This document shows, piece by piece, positions 43,958 through 53,694 of a DNA stretch of 64,000 bases (the first letter of the stretch is position 1; every line of letters begins with the position of its first letter). Origin of the DNA: Pratylenchus scribneri. Lineage: Eukaryota; Nematoda; Chromadorea; Rhabditida; Pratylenchidae. The DNA is taken from positions 434,001 to 498,000 of the forward strand of contig JAQSEB010000185.1 in the NCBI GenBank assembly GCA_030063045.1, in the 5' to 3' direction. Both the position numbers and the translations under genes were made by a program. Below the pieces are notes generated by a model. The model was not told the origin of the DNA and ran no database searches. It saw only the letters and a list, made by a program, of their open reading frames with translations.

Positions 43958-46900
43958 ATGGATCTCCTTGACTTGCCATCACTATCTGATGAAGGTTTGG
44001 ATTTTATTTTACTAAAATTAAAAATTTTAAAATGGGAACATAATAATGTATTTTAATCAAAAAACAATAAAAAAAATTCGATAATAAACTGATTAAATTT
44101 GGTAATTTATCCTGTTCTCTGTTATTAATTAAATTTTATATTTAAAGATGAACTCGACTACGAAATTGGTGAAACCGCAGAAATAGTGTCGTCAGGATTG
44201 GCAGCAGATGCAAAGAATGTTAGCAATATGGATGAGGTATTTATAAAAATATAAAGAAATTAAAAATTTCCCAAAAATCTAACTTCTTTCAAATTCTTCG
44301 GAATTTTTTGGACTTCCACTCATGAAAATACCCTAATTTCATGTTTCTTTGGACAATAAAAAGTTCAATGCCCTATTTTGATCTTCCGTTCTTCTCTAAT
44401 CTTATCTATTCAAATTTCAAAGAAGGCTTATAGACCTAGCCTTGACCGTTGGTCTTTTATTCTCGCGCAATAGCGCGATATAGGATTATTGCTTTGCATT
44501 CCCCTAGCTTTTCCCTCAAGGGAATAATTGTTCTCTGCAATAGGCAATATCCTCCACCCCATGGATTTTCATTGCTTTCCGTTTATTTTTTCCCAATTCA
44601 AATATTCCCATTTTCTGGTGCTTTTTTCTGCACACCCATTTCGCATTCTCTGCTCCATTCTACTTCCATCGCGCCGCATTCAAAATTCGCTGGTCGATGC
44701 TCCAAGTTCCTCCGGCTTCTTTCTTCAATTCCTCCCCATCATCAACAATTCACCGCCTCTTCCCTAGAGAGCAGTATTGGAAAATGGGCAGTCAGTCCAA
44801 TAGGGGAGGAGACAGAGACGAAGGAGGTGGGTGGGGCTTCCCCTCCCTAACAATCCATTGCAAGATTGCATTGCCCGCCGTCGCTTGTTTCTTCCCCATC
44901 ATTTCCACAGCAGTGCTCGCACAGCCAGCACATACACTTCCATTTATGCCCATTCGCTTTTGGATGGATGTTGGCAGTGTTGGGCGCTGACTATTGCGCC
45001 TTTGCTTTCCTCATCCTCATTCAAACATCCCTCCTCCATCATTCCCTTCTCGCGGTCCTCAACCGCCGCCCATTTCCGCCATGGAAGGAGCGTCGAGCCT
45101 CCCCAATTCTCCTCACTTTTCTTCCATTCTTTATGGCAAAACTGTGTGCGTGTGTGTTGTTGGGTTGGCCAGGCGGCAGGCACCCATTTCTCGCATTGCT
45201 CTTGCTGCTGTTTTCGACATTTTCTGGCCAGCCATAGGGCCTTTGGCTGTACAATTGCCCAACATCCGTCCCATTCAAATAGCATCTTCCACATTCTCGC
45301 CTCTTTCGCAAAAACTGCCGCATTAAATTCCCGGCAATTATTCCTCCTTTTCTGCTGCATAAAAGAAGAATCTCATAGAAAAATGACGCAGTACAAACGT
45401 TGCTCAATATTTTCTTTTGTACAGAAAATGAATAATTATGCGGAATTTAATGCGGTTTTGTGAAAAAAATAATTCTATTATGCTATCTATATTGCCAAAT
45501 CACAAAAAGTGTAGGCAAAAATGTATAAAATTTACAATTCCCAGTCTCCACTCTCCAGTCATGCAAATGAATTCCCCCCACATCCATCTACATTTGGTGG
45601 ATATCCAATTCCAGAGTGGCGCGCCGCCTACTTCCATTCCCTATTCGTCCAAATCCAATGCCCAAGCCCAAACACATTTTTAAAGAAGGGGTTTCCCCTT
45701 CGGTCTTTTTCCTGACCATTTTTCTTCCCATTTTCCCCTGCAGCATTGCTGCGGTGGTTCTCCTTGGCCTCGCGGCCTTCATGTGGACTACAGCGAGTGG
45801 GCGAAAAATAGGTTCGCTTGAGAGGGCGCCGATGGATGTGTTAACCTGCGTTGTCGGCAGACCTTCATTTCAGGGCGAACGTCGCCAACATCGACGGACG
45901 GGGTCGGCAGCCTTTACCCTCCCCCCCCTCCCCTTTTACTTCCCCTTTCAATCCACCCGCTCGACAACCCACTTTCAACCATTCTTCAATTTTAATCCTC
46001 TTCCCCACTGACGCTTCTTTGCTCCCAGCCGCCGGTCCCCTTCCCGCGCCATCATCCACCTTCATCTTCTTCTTCCTTCCATCTTTGAGTCGGTTGTACA
46101 TCACTTTTTCCTAATAAATTAATGTTCTTCCCCTACAAAGACCAGTGGCAGTCGCAGTGACCAGCCTCATTTCTTCCTCTTTTCCATTTCCTACCGCCAC
46201 CCCAACATCATCCTACCCTCAGGGTCCTCACCTCGACCACTGTGGCATGGCTAGCGCACATTGTGGTTAATTTAATTTCAACCCAAAAGGGACGAGCCAG
46301 GATGGCCAACGTCCAAAGTGGGTTGGTCGGCTCTGGAACTCGGCATTGGCATTTTTACTCATGCGCTTGCCTCCTACTTCCCCTCCTATTTCCCTCCGCC
46401 TCCTCCATTCCCCCTGTGTGCCCATTAGTCCGTGGTCCGTCCCATTCCACATTCTCCATTATTCCACCTCATTCTTCGCTTTTTTTTCCTCCATTCTTCC
46501 CTCCAAAATTCTGACTGCTGCACTAGAACCGTATAATAAATATTTTATGCTGACATTTTCATTTTACTAATCAAAAAATTCAACAGGAAGTCCCCCAAAA
46601 AATTCATTCCATTTTTGCTGGGTTTGAACTATGCTCGCCGCCTGGGACTATGTCTCAACCTTTGTGAACCTATTAAAGTGTTTAGGTGAGCAAAGTTTCA
46701 GGTGTGCGAGCATTCTACCCTCTCAAATTCTATTCTAATTCTATTAATTCGACCAAATTTGACATCAAAATAACTACAAAATAAATTAAATTTAAAATTT
46801 ATTATTCCAAAAAAGGTTGTCAATGAGAAGGAGAAGGAAGCGAATGGACACGGAGAGGAAATTGTGGACAATTCAACGACCAAAACAGGGGAAAGTGTTG

Positions 46901-49900
46901 AAGCAACATCTTCATCCACTAGTCTGTTACAAACCAAACAGACTAGTCGAAAGAGGAAGCTTGTACGAAATTCAGACACAATTTCAACCAACAGTGATGA
47001 AGAAGAATTCGAAAGTTGTGAAAGTGGCGACGATGATGACATTCGAGAAGTGACCATTGAAATACCGGGCCGATTGGCTGGACGCGTTAAACGCATCGTG
47101 AACAAAGGAGGCAAGGACAACGATGATGATGAAGATATTGAGCCAGAAGAGAATGTTGCAGCGGAAATGTTCGCCCAAATTTTGGATGGAAAAAGCGAGA
47201 ACCGACGGAATGTGAGTGGATTTTGAAAGAAAATAATTAAATTTGGGAAAATAAATAACTGCAGAAGTTTATACCCATTAGACATATCATGGTTTAGGTT
47301 TAAAACTTAGTTTTGTACCATTAAACCAAAGTGGGGTTTAACCGTTTAATGAGCAGCTCTATCCAATTGGGTATATATGGTTTGTGAATGTAGGAAAATC
47401 CTTACTTATAATTTTGTCAACCAAAACAATCCCATAAAATTTCCCTCCTAAATACGATATATTTATGGGGATGGATGTCCATTCCATTCTTCTCCAACAT
47501 TGCCTCCTTCACCCAACCACCTTTTCCCCTCAAGCGCATTTCTCCCTCCTCCAAAGGGAAAGAAGTTTCATTGTCTACAGTCATGCAATAGAGGGAATAG
47601 GCCAAAAATGGAAAAAGACGCCGGACACATCTGCGAGCGAGAAGAGATGACAGAGACCATCCATTCTATGCATTTAATGAGCGGACGGATTAGTTGAAAA
47701 GACCATAGACTGGAGTTCATTCTCAAGCTTTTGGCTTCTTCCCATGTCTAATACCCTTGGAATTGGAAGGAAGATTTCTCATCATCAATCCCCCCTTTCC
47801 CTTCCAATTGCCATAGAATAAAGTCAAACAAACTGAGAAGAAATAAAGGAGAAAAAAATAATTTCCAGTCGTCCATTTCACATTTGATAGCCGGGCGCGG
47901 TCGACTTTAGAACAACACCGCCGGGCATCAACACCGCAGTAGTGGAGAATTGGGCCAGCCGGGGCCATAGCCGCCGATGATTGTTTGCCAGATGGATTTA
48001 ATTTAGATCGTCGCTATTTGCGACTCTCTTAACCGCCCTCCGCCCCGTGGCCATCCCCGCACTCTCGGCGGATAGAATAGGGAGGGTTGGCCTCCGGGCC
48101 TTGGATGTGGATTTGAGTGTGTTTGCCGCAATGTGAACGAGAGGAGGAGGGCAGCTTCCTCCAGAGGCCCTCATCTCAATTGCAAAATGAATGGAAAATC
48201 AATGTGGAAATTGATGTGAATTTGGATTAGATTTTTTGGTGGGAAAAATCCGCATTTTAAGATGCGATTTAAGAGCCAATATGAGTGAAAGCCTTAATTT
48301 ATGTCCATTTATGGACTTTTCCCTCGAAACATTTTTAAAAATTCCAATTTCTTCACAAAATTTCCAAAAATTGTTGAGCCAAATTCCATAAAATTTATAT
48401 TTGACGGTGGACTAGCTAACCACCATCGTCCATCCCGGTACCTCCCCGCTGGATGAGGTGGAGGAGTGAATTGGTAATGTTGTTAGGAGGGGGAATTGGG
48501 CTGTTGATGCTGGATGCGGTCGTGGTGAAAAGTGGGAAGAGGTTGGGTTGGGGAGGGTAATTGGAGACGACCATTTGTGGTGCTATTGGGGGCAAAATGG
48601 CTGGATTGGCGCGCGAAATATTCCGCCTCCTCCCCCCATCCAAACAACCACTCCACACTCATTGAGGAAATTGAGTGCTCCGCTGTTGAGGTCGTCGTCG
48701 AAGTTGGATTTTGCGCATTGTTTGTGTGAGTGAAAATGAGGGAAGAATGGATGGGTTGAGGAATGGGCGCGAAGGACAATTGATGGACCTAACCTAACCC
48801 CGAGAATATTGGTGGCGATTGGCTGTTTTGAATGGCTCTACTTCCCCCAGCCAATTCATTCATCCAACAATTCAATGAATGAATTGAATGCGCTTTGCGC
48901 TGTTTGTTCAAAATAAATGAGAGTGATGGCTGAATTGGATTTGATATGGCTTTTGCAGCCGATTTCCGTTGACCAAAATAGTATATGTAGAATTGTGGTC
49001 TTTACTCAAAGGAAATATCTCAGCATCTAGGCAAATATTTATGGTTCATTCGATTCGACACGCTTTGGTGCCAAATTTGTTCAATTTTAAAATATTAAAC
49101 CGGTTTAAAAACCGAAGTTTCAATTGGCCATAGATTAGGTTAAAACTGAGCAAATATCCAAAGGGGTTTGCAGCTGAATATCGACTACCGGCTGATTCCA
49201 TAGGATTAATTTTGTAGAATTGTCGTAAATATTTAATGCCTAAAGCAATTTGTGAGCATTTCCCATAGGGGTGTGCCCTTTTGCTGAATTATTTAAAATT
49301 AAATGGCTTTGACCTCGATTCTATTTTTGGGAATTTTATTTCCCACTCATTTTGTCCACCACCCTTTCGCATCTTTTTTTATTCTTCCTATGCTTCATTC
49401 AATCACGTCAACCGGTCGTAGTCGTTGGTCAATCCCGGCAAACACCCAAAATAAATATTATTTCGGTCATTGGAGTGTGCGAAAAGCCGCACCCTCAACC
49501 TCAATTCTCCCTCTTTTCACAATTGCAAAATGCTTTTATGGCTGCTGCTACTGATGAAGAATATGGAGGGAAACGACCGACCGACGATGCGATGATAAAC
49601 TAACCGACCCCAAAAATGAATAGGCCACTAAAATTATCGCGGCTATCTGCTGCTGCCAGCCTCCTCCAAAAATTCTCACTTTTGCTGTGTGAAAAGTAAA
49701 CAAACCATTGAGGCGGCAAGAATAAGGAGAAACTATGGGGAAGAAGGGGCAATGAAGAATGAATGGGCGAGAGGGAAATTGTGGAGGGGAAAATGCTGCT
49801 AAAATTGGAAAAGGAGGAAATGAAAGGCAATTTTGGATGTGGAAAGGCCGTCGATAAGACATCGATTCTCACACACACACACAATATTCCGACGCTTCAA

Positions 49901-52900
49901 GGACATCTTTAGTAAAGGAGGATGAAAAAAATAGATAAGACGGCGGAAAATATAAAAGGAGAAAATAATTTGAAAAATTGGAATGGTAGAAAAAATTTGT
50001 TGAAAATTTTTATAAAAATTGGAATGAAATTTAAATTAATTTATTGTATTTATTCTAGCTTAACGATGAAGAACTCGAAGAGCTGTACGCATCTTTGGAG
50101 GCGGATCCCGATGATCAGCATTTGCGTTTCAACACGATTTTCGTGGCCGGTGCCGTCGACCACATGAACACTTTTGAAGTTAAACGGTACAGCAGTACTT
50201 CCAGAATTACCGTAAATCTCATTTAATAGAAATTCCCTTGGAAGGTCTCTGATGAAATTTAAGCCCGGGGCTTCTAATAGAGAATTTACGGTGTATTCCA
50301 AACATCCATTAAAATATCTGAGTGCATAAATTGAAGAAATTCTTTTCCATTTTCCATCCACCCTCATAATTGGTAATTGCCCCAATTTCTTTAGGAATTT
50401 CCACCATATTCCCTCCTTTCTAATAATTAGTCCAAAAAAGCCAATTCTTTTTTCGTCTATTATGGTAAAAATGTGGTTGGCATTGTTTAGGGTAAAAAAA
50501 TATTATGGGTTGCATTCATTAGCCAATTCTCGTTTGGATTCCAGAAAAAAAATGCACAAAAACGAGCCTCGGACAACCTAAATTAGAATATGAATAGCCA
50601 ATCCTCTCCCTAGCCTACTCTACTCAATGGCCATAAAACCTTTTGAATTGGTAATTCGGGGGGCTCAGATAAAGTCATTCATTCATATTTGGCATTGGCC
50701 ATTGACTACGGCCGGGGCTTCCAAATGTGGGGACTTTTTATTGATTTTGCCAATTGGTTATTGAGAAATATTTTTGAGTGCAAAATTGGCCCCAATTCCC
50801 TCCGTCCATCCATACATTTTTACATGGGAATTGGGAAGGAGGAGGGCAACCGGTGCATTAGGTTGATGGATATTTTCCATGCACACACAAAAATGCTGGT
50901 GAAATATTCATTGGACACTTTTTGAGGAGGCAACCAATTGGAATGAATTGGCAAATGGCTTATTTTATGAGCTAAATAAAAATATATTTGATGGATATGG
51001 AAAGTTTAATTTGAGTGAATAGTGCCAAAATATATCCAATTGGATAAATCTGTGATCACGACGCATTGAATGGTATATAATTTTCAATGGTTTGGTCTAA
51101 ATTAAATGGTATTAAACGGTTTAAACCCTTTTTGGTTTAATGGTTCAAAACCATAAGTTTAAAAGTGGTTAAATCCAACCAAAACACAATCAGCTAATGT
51201 TTCTTTATAAAATCTGTCGATTGAATATAAGGTTTATTGGTTTAGGACAAACTTTTTAGGCATTTTAAATTATTTCCCATAAAAAATATTGGAATTAAAT
51301 TGAGGAAATATTTAATATTTTAAGCATTTTTGCCCAATTCAATCCGGAAAATGTTCGTCCATTGGACAATTCCAACGCATTCATTGTCACATTCGCCAAT
51401 CCAATCATCGCCGCCGAGGTAAAATTTGGCCAATAATTCCTAACCAAAACCAACCAATTCAAAGATGCTTTTGGAAATGTCCAAACCGTTGCGTCGCATT
51501 CGACGGGCAAAAAAGCCGGAAGAGGGCGAATTGATGGAAAGTTCAGAGGAGGATGAAGAAGAGGGACAAGTGAAGGAGGAGGATGGCGATGATGTGGCCA
51601 TTATTAAAGGTTTTTACATTTAAAATTATTATTTAATGATATTTTTAACTCATTCTGGTTTAAAACCATTTTTGATTTTACGGTTTAAAAACCTTTTTGA
51701 GATTCGGTTTTAAAAATAAATTTGATTTCGGTTTAAAACCAATTTTTATTCCAGTTTATAACCGATTTTAAGATTCCGGCTAAAACAAACTTTGAGATTT
51801 CGGTTTAAAACCAACTTTAATTCCCGGTTTAAAACCAAATCTGAGATACCAGTTTAAAAGCCAACTTACATTCCGGTTTAAAACCAATTTAAAATTCCGG
51901 TTTAAAACCAACTTTGAAACCGGTTTAAAACCAACTTTAGTTCCTGGTTTAAAACCAAATCTGAGATACCAGTTTAAAAACCAATTTTAATTCCGGTTTA
52001 AAACTAATTTAAAATTCCGGTTTAAAAACCAACTTTGAAACCGGTTTAAAACCAACTTAGACCATCACTAAATTATTTACAAATTGCAGCAGATGAAAGT
52101 CCACGGAAGAGGAAGGGTTCAATGCTTCGCTCGGACAGCACTGTGGTGGAAGTGGATGTGGAAAATGTCAAAATTCCAAATGGTGAACCAAATAAATATT
52201 CTCAATATGAATTAAATTCTTTACAGGAAAATGGCGTGTAATCACCCAACACATTCCGGACAACAAATTGGTCTTTGTTCGCTTTGCATCCGGCTTTGAG
52301 TTGCGCAGATCCGTTTACATTGCCAGGGAACATGACCAAGAAGGTTTCAGTTCATAATAATCGGGGTCCGGATTTATATTTTTAAACATTTTTTTAATAT
52401 AATTTTTAAAACATATCTTTTTTTGGCACTTTTTTGAGGAAAATGTAAACTAAAAATTTAAATATTATAAAAAAAAACCAAAAATTATCTATTTTAAAGT
52501 TTCCGAAATCCAATTATTGGCATAACTTGCCATATTTTACATATATTTACATTTTTCGGGAAAAATTTCATTAGAAAAATACTATTAAAAAAACAGTTTT
52601 TCGAAAATAATTTCGGCAAATTTCACGAAAAAACCTAAATTTATACCAATTTTGGGATTTTTATTACGGCCTAAAATCCGGATCTTAATAAAAAAACTAA
52701 TACATTTTAATTTAATATATTTTTTAGAGAATTTCGCCTACAAGAATTCAAAGATTCGCCCGGGTTTGAATGTATTCGACGAGAAAGGCAACGAACTGGA
52801 TTGGGACTATGAACATGTAAAAATTAAATAAATTAATTCCAAATTTAATTCAAATTTCCATCAAAAGGATACTCGTTTCTTCGAGGACGTTGATGCGACC

Positions 52901-53059
52901 AAAAATGAGGAAAATGAAGTCGAAGAAGCCGGTTCAAAGGCCACTGGAAGTGATGAAGCAGTGAAGGTGACGGAAATTGGCGGAATCAAAATTCGTTCGA
53001 GAGGCCGGGGCGCAAAGAAGTTTTTGCAAGCATTGAAGGGATCCGATGACGAGGAATGA
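43958..53059 (+). CDS. ncbp3: Nuclear cap-binding protein subunit 3 (NCBP3) homologue
   Basis: Ten exons (43958-43994, 44148-44236, 46816-47211, 50059-50186, 51325-51418, 51465-51609, 52090-52182, 52227-52343, 52728-52816, 52868-53059) join in frame to 459 residues. After an acidic N-terminus comes the NCBP3 RRM-like core: LRFNTIFVAGAVDHMNTFEV, then KRIFAQFNPENVRPLDNSNA and FIVTFANPIIAAEMLLEMSK, aligning with the human ETIYICGVDEMSTQDVFSYF region. A later block, NKLVFVRFASGFELRRSVYI, matches the second conserved human stretch. NCBP3 pairs with NCBP1 in an alternative cap-binding complex for mRNA export. The rest is Glu/Asp/Lys-rich with a Gly/Arg patch (RSRGRGAKK) near the end. The protein is shorter than the human one (about 620). 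Introns 2 and 3 exceed 2.5 kb. The exon 4 donor at 50187 was chosen for phase; the nearby MITE GT does not fit. Confidence 0.88.
44237..46815. other. Large NCBP3 intron 2, pyrimidine-rich
   Basis: 2.58 kb. From about 44460 to 46500 the + strand is rich in C and T (runs such as CCCTCCCCCCCCTCCCC near 45930) and much less A/T-rich than other introns. Several open frames up to 210 codons occur in all + frames, but none has a domain, a matching splice pattern or consistent codon use. It could hold enhancers, an alternative promoter or a non-coding RNA. Confidence 0.5.
47212..50058. other. Large NCBP3 intron 3
   Basis: 2.85 kb with one partial dispersed repeat copy (47265-47400, inverted). Stretches of higher G+C and purine/pyrimidine skew occur at 47480-48160, 48410-48900 and 49300-49900. 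No supportable gene. The short CA run at 49871-49883 is a simple microsatellite. Confidence 0.5.
47265..47400 (-). repeat. Dispersed ~250-bp repeat (TTTGTCCTA family), copy 8, partial
   Basis: Inverted, shortened copy: GTTTTGTACCATTAAACCAA, GTTTAACCGTTTAATGAG and GGGTATATATGGTTTGTGAA remain, while the middle of the element is missing. Confidence 0.55.
50210..50291. mobile_element. Short copy of the pkc-1 intron MITE, in NCBP3 intron
   Basis: CCGTAAATCTCATTTAATAG at the left and CTTCTAATAGAGAATTTACG (then G) at the right match the ends of the 17595-17730 element. The left flank is TA; the right flank reads TG, so one copy of the TA has probably mutated. The centre is shorter by about 54 bp. 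It starts 24 bp inside NCBP3 intron 4. Confidence 0.7.
51022..51255 (+). repeat. Dispersed ~250-bp repeat (TTTGTCCTA family), copy 9, NCBP3 intron
   Basis: Keeps GGTATTAAACGGTTTAAACC and GGTTTAATGGTTCAAAACCA and ends GGTTTATTGGTTTAGGACAA; the right end is the reverse complement of the TTTGTCCTA left end of other copies. Confidence 0.7.
51650..52065. repeat. Tandem GGTTTAAAACC palindrome repeat in NCBP3 intron
   Basis: About 15-17 irregular units of roughly 23-27 bp, each with the near-palindrome GGTTTAAAACCA followed by ACTTT, ATTTT or AATCT variants. Copies are diverged. It fills most of the 480-bp intron 6. Confidence 0.75.
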
Positions 53060-53694
53060 ATGATTTTATGAATGATTAAATATTTTGAATTTTTTTTTCA
53101 TTAAATATTTTGAATTTTTTGTAAATTGTTTCTTTTTCAATTTAATTATTCTCGACGATAAAGTTGATTACCTATTTATGGTTGAATATTGAATTACAAA
53201 GTATTTAATTTATGATAATAAATATAGAACGGATTATATTATCGAAAAATCCTGAAATATTGATGAATTTTAAAAAACATTTTATCAAAAAATTTCATAT
53301 CTAATAAATACCTTTTTCTAGACATCTAGAAATTTTAAAAAATGTCTCAATTTTTCAAAATTTTATAATAATTTTAAAAAATTTTCTAAAAACTAAAATT
53401 TAGTAAAATTGTTCAAAATTCTGCAAAATATTGACGAAAATAACAAAAAAAAATGCCGAAATATTGACGGCTAAAAATGGCAAAACATTGATAAAATTGA
53501 CGTAGAAATAGAAATCCATTCAAATCAACAAAAAACATAAAAATGTTTTTGTTATTTTAAAACAATCATTTTAAGTTCGCAAACAAAATATTGAAATCCA
53601 CTCTAATAACCTGAGATAGAAATCAGAACAAATTAATTCTTTAATAAATGTTTAATTCATACTTATTTTTTAATGACAAAATTCAGCTCAAAAA
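53060..53694. other. Intergenic region between NCBP3 and KTI12
   Basis: 635 bp, AT-rich, with no repeat or coding signal. Same-strand spacing is longer than in the minus-strand cluster, so separate promoters are plausible. Confidence 0.45.

Noticed and set aside
44449..46114. Frames up to 210 codons within NCBP3 intron 2
   Set aside because: C/T-rich composition explains lack of stops; low-complexity Ser/Pro/His translation and no recognisable domain.
46698..47285. 195-codon minus-strand frame
   Set aside because: Antisense shadow of NCBP3 exon 3, whose Glu/Asp-rich coding leaves the opposite strand open.
50187..50212. MITE GT as the donor of NCBP3 exon 4
   Set aside because: It leaves phase 0 while the next conserved exon needs phase 2; the GT at 50187 restores the RRM-like alignment.
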